A stretch of 64,000 nucleotides of DNA. It comes from an uncultured Lachnospiraceae bacterium (GTDB lineage: Bacteria; Bacillota; Clostridia; Lachnospirales; Lachnospiraceae). The translations under genes were made by a program, and so were the position numbers. The stretch spans positions 248,001-312,000 of the forward strand of contig CADAOY010000003.1 in NCBI GenBank assembly GCA_902789665.1, written 5' to 3'. This document shows positions 36,695-44,689 of this stretch, in pieces; position 1 is the first letter of the stretch; the number at the start of each line of letters is the position of its first letter. Under the pieces are notes generated by a model. The model saw nothing but the letters and a program-made list of their open reading frames with translations. It had not been told where the DNA came from and made no database searches.

Positions 36695-36723
36695 AGTTTA
36701 TCACACACCCCTACCAATGTCAA
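36695..36723 (-). promoter_or_regulatory. Promoter of the TPR/AAA-like gene
   Basis: On the minus strand TTGACA (36718-36723), 17-bp spacer, TAAACT (36695-36700), 48 bases before the start. Confidence 0.75.
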
Positions 36724-36765
36724 AGCGATATGGCTTTATCGCAGGCCCCATATTATACATTTTAA

Positions 36766-37707
36766 CTATTCCCAAATACCCTTACATTTAACGCCCGAAT
36801 TTCTTGCCAGTTCTTCCAAAGAATCTATCTCTGCCTGAGCCAGTTCAAGCTTAATTCCTTTGCTGAGCGGCTCAGCATGACGAGCCTTATTCATACCGAC
36901 AATCGGAATGATTCCCTTATTTATTGCCCATGCTATAGGTATCTGAGAAGGGTCTACATCGTACTTTTCTGCTAATTTACGCATATACTGAAGGAGATTA
37001 TCAATCTTCTTAAACTTACCCTTGCCGAAGGTTAAGCCTCTCATTGAGAATAATTCAAAATGATGCTTGTAATCATAATGTCCCGACAAAGCGCCCTGCT
37101 CCAAGAGCATGTAACCAAAGAACAAAATCCCCTTCTCCATGCAGTATTTACGCACTTCTTCTTCCCTGTCCATGGCAAGAAGACTGTAGTGATTCTGAAT
37201 TGCTGCAAGTTTTATATCATATTTGGCAAGTGTCTCCTCGGCAATCTTAATCTGCTCTACACTTCCGTTTGATAAACCAATACTCTTAATAAGTCCGTCT
37301 TTCTGGCACTGTGCCAGTTCTTCCATATTCTTTGCCACATTCTTAGGAGAATGAAGCCAGTATAAATCTATGGAAGATATGCCGATTCTTGCAAGGCTTC
37401 CTTCGATGGCTCTTCTGTTCTCTCCTTCTGAATAACGTCCACCCGGCATATGTTTGGTGGAAATAATTACATTATCCTTATCCTTGATACACTCTCCAAG
37501 AATCTGCTCAGATGTGCCCATTCCGTATACTTCTGCAGTATCCCAGAAATTAAAGCCAAGATTATAGGCAGTATCAAAAGTTTCCTTGAGTTGCTCTTTG
37601 GTAAAAGACTGGCCAAAAACCATCTTCGAACCATTACTTCCTGAACCCCAGGACCATGTACCAATCATACAGGTACTTAATTCTTTTCCATTTAAACTAT
37701 ATTCCAT
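36766..37707 (-). CDS. Aldo/keto reductase
   Basis: A 313-residue NAD(P)H-dependent oxidoreductase of the AKR superfamily with the usual barrel. The catalytic tetrad is visible: Asp in FNFWDTAEVYG, Tyr of the same motif, Lys in VIISTKHMPG, and His in YWLHSPK. NADP-binding segments IPIVGMNKARH and the preceding PIAWAINKGI are present. The substrate is unknown. It lies downstream of the divergent gap shared with the 854-aa protein and has its own GGAG site. No partner gene is evident. Confidence 0.93.
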   Translation of the reverse strand: MEYSLNGKELSTCMIGTWSWGSGSNGSKMVFGQSFTKEQLKETFDTAYNLGFNFWDTAEVYGMGTSEQILGECIKDKDNVIISTKHMPGGRYSEGENRRAIEGSLARIGISSIDLYWLHSPKNVAKNMEELAQCQKDGLIKSIGLSNGSVEQIKIAEETLAKYDIKLAAIQNHYSLLAMDREEEVRKYCMEKGILFFGYMLLEQGALSGHYDYKHHFELFSMRGLTFGKGKFKKIDNLLQYMRKLAEKYDVDPSQIPIAWAINKGIIPIVGMNKARHAEPLSKGIKLELAQAEIDSLEELARNSGVKCKGIWE

Positions 37708-37853
37708 TTAATTCTCCTTTTACTAAACACAAACCTACTATAAGTTTAACATATATAGAACTATTTAGCACTATTTTTCGGTTATTGTTTATTTTATTTT
37801 TTTTTCGTATTACAATAAAAAAAGTGTGCATTTATGTAAAAGTTGCACTTTTG

Positions 37854-37881
37854 TTGCACTAATAGTTTTTTAATATAAGAT
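37854..37881 (+). promoter_or_regulatory. Possible promoter of the 854-aa gene
   Basis: TTGCAC (37854-37859), 16-bp spacer, TAAGAT (37876-37881), 44 bases before the start. A second GTTGCAC lies 11 bases upstream, and an imperfect inverted repeat AAAAGTG/CACTTTT spans 37820-37851. The 217-bp gap is otherwise AT-rich. Confidence 0.4.
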
Positions 37882-37924
37882 GAAGTTACCATAGAGATGT
37901 TGTCCAAGGAAAGGAAAAAACATT

Positions 37925-40489
37925 ATGGATACAATAAATAATATCAATGAATTCGATGATTACAACCCATACAGCTTCAAGAGGGAAAAAGGAGAATTTG
38001 CATCCAAAGTTACTTTGGAAGCCTTTAAGGCAAAGGCTGCAAAGAACGGCTGGATAACAACGGAAGAACAAAAAGCCGTTGAAAAGCTCTATACTTTATC
38101 TGAAAATATCAGTTTTTTAAATCTTGATGATGCACTTACTACCATATATGAGAGCAATTTTGCCCTTAATTCCCGTGAAAAGATGCACTATGTGGAAAGC
38201 ATATTAAATCCTCTTTTATTCAACATAATGCTTAAGGAGCAAAAATCAATAACAGAAGAAGAGGCACATGATATCCTTTATGGAATTTCCTACATGGAGC
38301 AAAAGAACTTTGATGAGGAATATAAGAATATCTTCAAGGAAGAAAGACCAAGAACCTTAAAAGAGCAGGAAAAAGACGCCGAAAAAGCTAAATATTACTC
38401 CGGAATGATCTGGGCGGATGATTTGACCAAAGATGAATTCCATGAAATGGCTGCCAAAAACGGCTGGGCTGATTTTAAGGACTATGCCTTCCTCGATGCC
38501 TTGTTTGATTACAGGTCTCATAATAAGTGGAATGATAACAGAAACATTGACAAGATTCTTAATACTGTAATAATTAATGACGTCTGGAGTGTTCTTGACA
38601 GGGAAGAAATCCTTAATGATATCCAAAATGAGCTTAATGAAGCAAAGAGTTCTGGCTTATTCCCTAAAGAATATATGGACAATTTAACCTCTCTTCATAA
38701 TGAACAAAGAAAGGTTAGCCAGAAAGATTTAGATAATACCTATCAGGAAATGTTTGAAAAAGAGCGTCCAAAAACCGCAAAGGATTTGGAATTTGAAGCA
38801 GTTAAAGCTGCAGAACTTAAAGCTTTGGAAGAGGCCAGGTTAGCTGAAGAGCGAAGAATTCAGGAAGAAGCCGAAAAAGCCAGGGTAGAGGCCGAAAAAA
38901 AACGTGCAGAAGAAGAAAGAGCCAGGGCGGAAGCCGAAAAAGCTCAGGCTCATAAGAATTTTACCCAAATGAAAAAAGATGTTATCTCAGGGCTTGAGGA
39001 AGCCAATAAGTCGAAGAAAAGAAATGCCTTTGATACCAACTCCAGAAGAGGACTTAAAGATGACGACATAGATAAAAAATTTCAAAAAGTTATGGCTAAT
39101 AGCACTCTTGAAAGCCGTATTATCAAGGAAGAAATGGATGCTCTCAGCAACAGTTACAGCAAAGCCTATGACTTAAATGAGTTCTTTGATTACTGGAGAA
39201 ATTCTGAATATCAGGAATGGGCCACCCGTCATGATATTATTCAAACATACGCCAATGTGGCAAAAGACGAGGACTACGCCAAGTCTTACTTAAACGCTTA
39301 TGAGGATCTGACAAAAACTTTATATATTAAAGATATCTCCCAGCACGAACTCCTTGGGGCTGTTACCAGACTTTATAATGAAGCGAATGAGATTATTAAA
39401 AAGACAGACAATAGTCTCGGTACTTTTCCTTCAGCTTTAAGAGAAGATGCCATTAGGGTAACAAGTGATGTACAGTATCTTTTCATGGATTTCTCATCTA
39501 TAAAGCAGTGGATAAAAGATACCGGAATAAAAGCAGAAGGTAAATCTGACATTTACAATGAATCCTATTCCGGAATGAAAAAGACACTGGAGAATATTAA
39601 TAAGGAAAATAAAATCGAGAAAAAAGAAATAATAACGGATTTTGATGAATTTAAGAAAAACTTAACCCGAAATACCAACGGTTTGATTTTGTTACATAAA
39701 GAATTAAGGGAGAAATTTGGTGTTGATTATAACCTTACCAATGCAGAAGGGGCAAAAAATTATTATAAATTAGGACCTAAGCCTACCGTAGAGGAAGCCG
39801 CAAAGCATTATGAAATAACCAAACATCTTGAATGGGCTTCAAGCTTTGACAGCGCAGTAAAAAACAGCGGAAGCAGGAATTTTGAAGCACTTGAAAACGG
39901 TGTCATAGATGATTATATCAATGACCAGGTTAAAAATCCTGTATTTAAGGCAGTATTCAAGGCTAATCCTACTACTTATTATGAGAAAATGCTGGATATC
40001 GAAAAAACTGCTCTTGAGATGAAGCATGAATACCAAAATGAATTGGATAAATTAGACGGTAAATATTTTCAATACATTGTTTATGGGTCGGCATTTTACA
40101 ACGACAATACTATTAAAACAGAGGCTGATTCGGAAATTGATTTCGACATGAAGACTCAGAGGTTATCTCAGGTTGTTCTTTCCAAGATTCTTACGGACCC
40201 GAAGAATGAATACCTGCTTCAGGGCATTGCTGCAGGGCAGTATGATGTCTTTGAAATGAAGGAGAAAATTTTCGACTATATTCAGACAAAGAATGATTTC
40301 GGTTTAAAGGGCGGGGACGCAACTCAGTTTATTCTTCTTGCAAATCCGGGTAATGATATTGAAAAAACAATTATGAAAGATGTCATTAAGAAGATTAAAC
40401 CGGCAAAGCTTCAGAAAGAAGAGCCTGCTGCAAACAAAGAACCGGTTAAAAAAGCAGCCAACCATAAGCCAGCTGCAATTAGAAAATAA
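37925..40489 (+). CDS. Coiled-coil protein with duplicated N-terminal module (854 aa)
   Basis: I do not recognise this protein. The N terminus holds two copies of a ~130-residue helical module: both contain F-x-x-x-AAKNGW (residues ~35 and ~175) and end in a peptide of the form Y-x-E/N-M/I-F-E/K-x-ERPKT (EEYKNIFKEERPRT and TYQEMFEKERPKT). A TolA-like coiled coil of Glu/Ala/Arg/Lys heptads follows (about 295-345), then a ~500-residue helical C-terminal region with a Lys/Pro/Ala-rich tail. No signal or membrane segment. It is on the plus strand against the local trend, with GGAAAGG upstream. Its style, large charged and helical with a basic tail, resembles the 1182-aa protein at 18682-22230, but I see no clear sequence match. 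Confidence 0.85.
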   Translation: MDTINNINEFDDYNPYSFKREKGEFASKVTLEAFKAKAAKNGWITTEEQKAVEKLYTLSENISFLNLDDALTTIYESNFALNSREKMHYVESILNPLLFNIMLKEQKSITEEEAHDILYGISYMEQKNFDEEYKNIFKEERPRTLKEQEKDAEKAKYYSGMIWADDLTKDEFHEMAAKNGWADFKDYAFLDALFDYRSHNKWNDNRNIDKILNTVIINDVWSVLDREEILNDIQNELNEAKSSGLFPKEYMDNLTSLHNEQRKVSQKDLDNTYQEMFEKERPKTAKDLEFEAVKAAELKALEEARLAEERRIQEEAEKARVEAEKKRAEEERARAEAEKAQAHKNFTQMKKDVISGLEEANKSKKRNAFDTNSRRGLKDDDIDKKFQKVMANSTLESRIIKEEMDALSNSYSKAYDLNEFFDYWRNSEYQEWATRHDIIQTYANVAKDEDYAKSYLNAYEDLTKTLYIKDISQHELLGAVTRLYNEANEIIKKTDNSLGTFPSALREDAIRVTSDVQYLFMDFSSIKQWIKDTGIKAEGKSDIYNESYSGMKKTLENINKENKIEKKEIITDFDEFKKNLTRNTNGLILLHKELREKFGVDYNLTNAEGAKNYYKLGPKPTVEEAAKHYEITKHLEWASSFDSAVKNSGSRNFEALENGVIDDYINDQVKNPVFKAVFKANPTTYYEKMLDIEKTALEMKHEYQNELDKLDGKYFQYIVYGSAFYNDNTIKTEADSEIDFDMKTQRLSQVVLSKILTDPKNEYLLQGIAAGQYDVFEMKEKIFDYIQTKNDFGLKGGDATQFILLANPGNDIEKTIMKDVIKKIKPAKLQKEEPAANKEPVKKAANHKPAAIRK

Positions 40490-40512
40490 TTTAAAATTAT
40501 ATTTAAATACAG

Positions 40513-40564
40513 GACTTCGCCTGATTTACTTTTTTAATATTAAATTGGTAAAGAGGGCGAAGTC
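40513..40564. repeat. Inverted repeat at the convergent junction with ksgA
   Basis: GACTTCGCC (40513-40521) and GGCGAAGTC (40556-40564) pair perfectly; TTTAC/GTAAA can extend the stem inside. It includes the ksgA stop codon. It may act as a terminator for both convergent genes, although no long T-run follows. Confidence 0.5.
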
Positions 40565-41386
40565 TTCTACTGTAAAGCTCTCACCTCTAACATCGGCCCT
40601 TCGGCCCATTTCTTCCAGAGTTTCAAGAATCTGTTCTTTTGAAAAATTAAGAAATCCTGCATTTGTCAGGCTGTTTACCATGGTTTTACGCCTCTGCATA
40701 AATGTGGCCTTAACTATTTTAAACATCATGGCCTCATCATCCACTTTTACAGGGGACTCTTCATATACTTTAAGATGAATGACTGCGCTGTCTACATTTG
40801 GCTTTGGAACAAAGCAGTTAGGAGATACGGTAAATGCAAGACGTGCATCACATCTGTAGGTTACTGCAACTGACAATGCGCCATAATCCTTGGTTCCCGG
40901 ACCTTCCTGCATTCTTTCGGCAACTTCCTTTTGTACCATAATTGTAATGCTTGATATAGGTGCATCACTTTCAAGCAGAGTCATTACTATCTGGGTTGTA
41001 ATGTAATACGGCAGATTGGCAACTACCTTGACTCTCTTACCTTCTGCCTCATCTTTAAGAAACTTTGGCAAATCCACCTTAAGAATATCCTGATTAATTA
41101 CTTTTACGTTGTCATAACCACCAAGTGTTTCATCAAGGATCGGAATTAAATTCTTATCAATCTCCACAGCCAGCACCTTATAAGCATTCTGGCACAGTTT
41201 CTGTGTAAGGGCTCCCATTCCCGGACCAATTTCCAGAACCACATCATCTTTTCCGATTTCTGCGGTGGCGATTATTTTGTCCAATACATTATTGTCGATA
41301 AGGAAGTTCTGTCCAAACTTCTTTTGTATATTAAACTTATGGCGCTCCAAAATATCCAGAGTGCTTCCAATATTTCCTACTTCCAT
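40526..41386 (-). CDS. ksgA: 16S rRNA dimethyladenosine transferase
   Basis: A 286-residue SAM-dependent methyltransferase (RsmA) that dimethylates A1518 and A1519 of 16S rRNA. Markers: KKFGQNFLID, motif I VLEIGPGMGALT, motif IV VVANLPYYITT with NLPY, and the C-terminal helical domain with FMQRRKTMVNSL. An in-frame ATG at 41425 overlaps tatD by 38 bases; the ATG at 41386 has GGAG six bases upstream, lies just after the tatD stop, and places the family motifs correctly. tatD-ksgA adjacency is common in Firmicutes. Confidence 0.96.
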   Translation of the reverse strand: MEVGNIGSTLDILERHKFNIQKKFGQNFLIDNNVLDKIIATAEIGKDDVVLEIGPGMGALTQKLCQNAYKVLAVEIDKNLIPILDETLGGYDNVKVINQDILKVDLPKFLKDEAEGKRVKVVANLPYYITTQIVMTLLESDAPISSITIMVQKEVAERMQEGPGTKDYGALSVAVTYRCDARLAFTVSPNCFVPKPNVDSAVIHLKVYEESPVKVDDEAMMFKIVKATFMQRRKTMVNSLTNAGFLNFSKEQILETLEEMGRRADVRGESFTVEDFALFTNLILKK

Positions 41387-41387
41387 T

Positions 41388-42167
41388 TTATTCTCCATCA
41401 GATAAGCCATAGAATTCCATGGCATTATTATAAGTTATTTCTTCAACTTCTTTGGGTGATATTCCCCTGATTTCGCTGATTTTTTCAATAACAAGCGGCA
41501 GATATAAAGAGGAATTTCTCTTACCCCTGTGAGGCGTTGGTGCAAGATACGGACAGTCCGTCTCAATTAAAAGTCTCTCAAGGGGCATACACTTAACCAC
41601 ATCCACCATCTTCCTTGCATTTTTAAAGGTAACCACGCCGCCAATTCCAATATAAAGTCCCATATCAAGAATCTCTTTTGCAACTTCCTCGGAATAGGAA
41701 AAGCAGTGCATAACAGTTTTGGACTCACCGGTATAGTTTTCTTTTAATATATCAAGTGTATCTTTGGCTGCGTCCCTTGAATGAATAATAATGCTTTTCT
41801 TAAGTTTCTGGGCGATATAAAGCTGCTTAATGAAATATTCCCTTTGAAGGGCGTGATCCGTATCATCCTCAAAATGATAATCAAGGCCTATCTCTCCAAT
41901 GGCTACTACTTTTGGGTCAGAACAAAAGCCAAATAACTGCTCTAAATCCTTATCCATATTTAAGTATACATCAGATGGATGAACCCCGATTGCTGCATAA
42001 ATATGGTCATACTTATGACATAAATCAAGGCACCAGTATGAAGACATTATGCTGGCACCCACATTTACTACCTTTGTTACATTATTAAGTGGCAGAGATT
42101 CTATTAACTCTTCCCTGTCTCCGTCAAAATCCCTGTCATCATAATGTGCATGAGTATCAAATATCAT
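41388..42167 (-). CDS. tatD: TatD-family metal-dependent DNase
   Basis: A 259-residue TIM-barrel hydrolase. Metal ligands: H6 and H8 in MIFDTHAHYDD, Glu in AIGEIGLDYH, His in SIIIHSRDA, His in VMHCFSYS, and Asp in LIETDCPYLAP. Family members act as 3'-5' exonucleases in DNA repair or turnover, or as D-aminoacyl-tRNA deacylase-like enzymes. Standard length, cytoplasmic. It precedes ksgA with one base between the stop and the preferred ksgA start. Confidence 0.94.
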   Translation of the reverse strand: MIFDTHAHYDDRDFDGDREELIESLPLNNVTKVVNVGASIMSSYWCLDLCHKYDHIYAAIGVHPSDVYLNMDKDLEQLFGFCSDPKVVAIGEIGLDYHFEDDTDHALQREYFIKQLYIAQKLKKSIIIHSRDAAKDTLDILKENYTGESKTVMHCFSYSEEVAKEILDMGLYIGIGGVVTFKNARKMVDVVKCMPLERLLIETDCPYLAPTPHRGKRNSSLYLPLVIEKISEIRGISPKEVEEITYNNAMEFYGLSDGE

Positions 42168-42182
42168 TTTACTTATCCGTTT

Positions 42183-42737
42183 CTATTTCTTATATGTTCT
42201 TTTATCCTGGCTGATACCTGCTGCCATTGCCCTGCCTATTTCTTCAAATATGGCAATATCATAAGGTGATGGCATATTATCTGAGGTAATTCTGTATGTG
42301 GTACTTCCCTTTTTAAATTTAACAACATACATCCTTCCGCATAATCCTGCGCCCTCATTCTCATCCCAGGATATAATATTTTTATCATCAATAAGTTTTA
42401 GTATTTTATCTGCAAAGTCCTTACTGCTTTCATAAGACCTGTGAATCTCAGGTGCACCGCCGTAGTTGTAATAATAATGAAGCTCATACTCATCTGTTTC
42501 TTCATTATGATATAAAACATATTCAGTATAGCCGTCTCCGCCCATGGTAGCCACTGTTTTATCGCAGTAATCTGCAAGCATTGTAAGATTTGAATCATCC
42601 CTGGCTTCCGGTTCAGACATTATATCTATGCCGGTTACACTTGATGCTGCCATAGCCATTATAACAGGATGCATGCCTCCGGCACCTCCCATCATTCCTA
42701 CTGCTCCAATATTAAGTCCATTATTATTTTTGTCCAA
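42183..42737 (-). CDS. Hypothetical protein with Gly/Met-rich N terminus
   Basis: A 184-residue protein of unknown function. The frame is open further upstream to 42884, but that stretch covers a promoter and is AT-rich. TTG at 42737 is preceded by GGGGGG at good spacing and gives the start LDKNNNGLNIGAVG. An unusual segment GAVGMMGGAGGMHPVIMAMA (with SSVTG after it) follows, then a mixed domain with YTEYVLYHNEETDEYELHYY and CGRMYVVKFKKGSTTYRI strands. No membrane helix or signal after the chosen start. It ends 15 bases before tatD and may be cotranscribed. Confidence 0.75.
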   Translation of the reverse strand: MDKNNNGLNIGAVGMMGGAGGMHPVIMAMAASSVTGIDIMSEPEARDDSNLTMLADYCDKTVATMGGDGYTEYVLYHNEETDEYELHYYYNYGGAPEIHRSYESSKDFADKILKLIDDKNIISWDENEGAGLCGRMYVVKFKKGSTTYRITSDNMPSPYDIAIFEEIGRAMAAGISQDKRTYKK

Positions 42738-42832
42738 TTTTACGCCCCCCGTAATGATATATAACCAAAAACAATAACCAATTATAAAAAAATATGAAAA
42801 AAGTGTTAAAAAACTATTGCAAATATATTTCA

Positions 42833-42861
42833 AGTATAATAAAATAGACTTTGCGTTGCAA
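42833..42861 (-). promoter_or_regulatory. Promoter of the hypothetical/tatD/ksgA operon
   Basis: On the minus strand TTGCAA (42856-42861), 17-bp spacer, TATACT (42833-42838). Two further TTGCAA palindromes flank it (42817-42822, 42869-42874), one on the side of the divergent tRNA-Lys. Confidence 0.6.
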
Positions 42862-42884
42862 GAATATATTGCAACATCTGCCAT

Positions 42885-42957
42885 GCGCGATTAGCTCAGT
42901 TGGTAGAGCACCTGACTCTTAATCAGGGTGTCCAGGGTTCGAGCCCCTGATCGCGCA
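42885..42957 (+). tRNA. tRNA-Lys (anticodon CUU)
   Basis: Acceptor arms GCGCGAT / ATCGCGC, discriminator A, anticodon stem CTGA(C)/(T)CAG with loop giving CTT, T-arm CAGGGTTCGAGCCCCTG. CCA is not encoded. 73 nt. Confidence 0.96.
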
Positions 42958-42958
42958 C

Positions 42959-43010
42959 TAAGCACTGGTTTTGTGGACATATGAGCCATGGGGTTGGTGC
43001 TTATTTTTTT
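42959..43010 (+). terminator. Terminator after tRNA-Lys
   Basis: TAAGCAC / GTGCTTA stem with a long loop followed by seven T, directly after the tRNA. Confidence 0.75.
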
Positions 43011-43021
43011 GCCTAAATAAT

Positions 43022-43041
43022 GCCCCGGATTTCCCGGGGCT
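43022..43041 (-). terminator. Terminator after the lipoprotein pair
   Basis: GCCCCGG / CCGGGGC perfect stem, five-base loop, five bases beyond the 152-aa lipoprotein stop; ATTATTT follows on the minus strand. Confidence 0.8.
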
Positions 43042-43045
43042 GATT

Positions 43046-43504
43046 TTAAAATGGATGAACATCGAATATTATGGCATCTTTACCATTGAAACGAAGATCC
43101 CAAATCTGAAGAAGCGTTGAATACTCAGAAGCAAAATCATTGGAATAATACCAGTCAGATCCACTAATGGGCTTTGTATCAACTTCATTCATCTTAGGAA
43201 GTCCTGTCTGATCCAAACTCCAGTCATCATAATCTTCAAGAAGTTCCTGTGCTTTCTCTTCACTTATATATATGATGCCTCTGTAACCCACATCCTTACC
43301 TGACATTTCAAAGAAGAGGATTTTTTCAGACAGCCAGTATTCTTCATAATCCACGGAAGTTATCCCATCAAGGTCCTTCATATACTTATTGGTAAAGATT
43401 CGCCCCGTCATATGCTGCGAATTTTCCACAGTCTTTGAACAGCCTGTAAATGTTAATGTTAACAAGGCTAAAAGAATAATTGTCAGTATTTTTTTATTCT
43501 TCAC
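43046..43504 (-). CDS. Small lipoprotein of unknown function
   Basis: A 152-residue protein with a lipoprotein signal: basic start, hydrophobic run, lipobox FTGC with the acylated Cys near residue 22. The mature domain is rich in Tyr, Asp and Glu, with a YRGIIYISEEKAQELLEDYD segment. No family recognised. The start is GTG at 43504, with GGGGG six bases upstream, overlapping the end of the preceding lipoprotein gene by 11 bases. The two lipoproteins are translationally coupled and probably act together at the outer membrane face. Confidence 0.82.
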   Translation of the reverse strand: MKNKKILTIILLALLTLTFTGCSKTVENSQHMTGRIFTNKYMKDLDGITSVDYEEYWLSEKILFFEMSGKDVGYRGIIYISEEKAQELLEDYDDWSLDQTGLPKMNEVDTKPISGSDWYYSNDFASEYSTLLQIWDLRFNGKDAIIFDVHPF

Positions 43505-44612
43505 TATTTACCCCCAGTGAAACAAATTTCTTAACATACTCGTTGAAATTATTTCCTGCATTGGTATATCCTACTAAAACACAGGAGGCATCTTCATTAT
43601 ATACAAAATAGCAGCTTTGCTCTAATTCTCCTTCTGGAACAATAATTACATATTGATCGCCTTCAACATTTGTTCTGAAATCTTTCACGGACTCTGCTTT
43701 GGCAATATACATGAAACCATCGATTGGATGATCATCTCTGTTTATCATATTTAATTCATCCGGATTAAGTTCTCCATAAGTTAATGACCAGTTTTCGTCC
43801 ATCTCATTATTAAGCACACTAAGATAAGCATTTACAAATGTTTCGAATTGTACATCACTGATACTTTTTGCATCCCGTAATTCTGTTGGGACATAATCTG
43901 AAATATCTTCCTTGGCAACGTTTGAATAATATATACTCATCATTCCGTCTATTCCATAATATTCACGTAACATTTTATCCATGGCTACGAAATTCTGATC
44001 TGCCCACATTTTCTCAATGTCTTCTCTCGGATAATCATTTTCCGTTAAGCCGGTTTCTGAATAAATAAACTCAGGAATATCTGAGATTACATCTGTAGGA
44101 TAAGGCATAACATCCTCACCACACATTTCATTTATTTTATCTATTACACCATTTAATTCAGCAGGAAAAGTATCATATCCCCATGCTTTTTCATATAACA
44201 TTTCATCATTTTCATCAAAATAACATACTGTTAAAGAATAGGTAAATAAAGAATCATCCTCTCTGTCAGTGAGGTCATTATGATCATATATATAATCAAG
44301 TAAGTATTGCAAATCCTCATCTTTAACATAATTCCTTGCTGTATATTCTCTCTCAAATTTTACTCTTTCGTTATGCTGTCCGAAAACATAATAACAGCTT
44401 GGATAATCAACACAGTAAATATGATCCTCATTAGGTGATGCAACAACTAATACAATATCATATATACGAGTCATACCTTCCGGCGTCTGATTCTCATTGT
44501 CTGATACAGCGTCTTTGCCATTAAAATTTAAGGCATTCGCACATCCCGCAAAGCATGTTGTTATAAGAACTGATAAAATACATAATAAAAATACAATATA
44601 TCTTTTTTTCAT
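43494..44612 (-). CDS. Large lipoprotein of unknown function
   Basis: A 372-residue lipoprotein: MKKRYIVFLLCILSVL, then lipobox FAGC. The mature part is acidic (many Asp, Glu and Tyr), with no recognised domain; segments such as YDIVLVVASPNEDHIYCVDY suggest alternating beta strands. The frame is open seven codons further upstream, but ATG at 44612 begins the signal peptide and has GGAG eight bases before it. Coupled to the smaller lipoprotein downstream. It follows the DUF6056-like membrane protein gene on the same strand. Confidence 0.82.
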   Translation of the reverse strand: MKKRYIVFLLCILSVLITTCFAGCANALNFNGKDAVSDNENQTPEGMTRIYDIVLVVASPNEDHIYCVDYPSCYYVFGQHNERVKFEREYTARNYVKDEDLQYLLDYIYDHNDLTDREDDSLFTYSLTVCYFDENDEMLYEKAWGYDTFPAELNGVIDKINEMCGEDVMPYPTDVISDIPEFIYSETGLTENDYPREDIEKMWADQNFVAMDKMLREYYGIDGMMSIYYSNVAKEDISDYVPTELRDAKSISDVQFETFVNAYLSVLNNEMDENWSLTYGELNPDELNMINRDDHPIDGFMYIAKAESVKDFRTNVEGDQYVIIVPEGELEQSCYFVYNEDASCVLVGYTNAGNNFNEYVKKFVSLGVNSEE

Positions 44613-44689
44613 ATTAAAATCTCCGTCTTCCATAAACTGTATTACATATACGAATCAGGATAAAATATTTATGGATATGGTTTATGTTT

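Noticed and set aside
37820-37851. Terminator-like inverted repeat in the 37.8-kb gap
   Set aside because: Stem AAAAGTG/CACTTTT is short and imperfect and no gene ends there on either strand.
41387-41425. Upstream ATG for ksgA
   Set aside because: It would overlap tatD by 38 bases; the ATG at 41386 has GGAG at ideal spacing and matches the family N terminus.
42738-42884. N-terminal 49-residue hydrophobic extension of the hypothetical protein before tatD
   Set aside because: It overlaps a good promoter and the edge of tRNA-Lys, has AT-rich non-coding composition, and the TTG at 42737 has a strong ribosome binding site.
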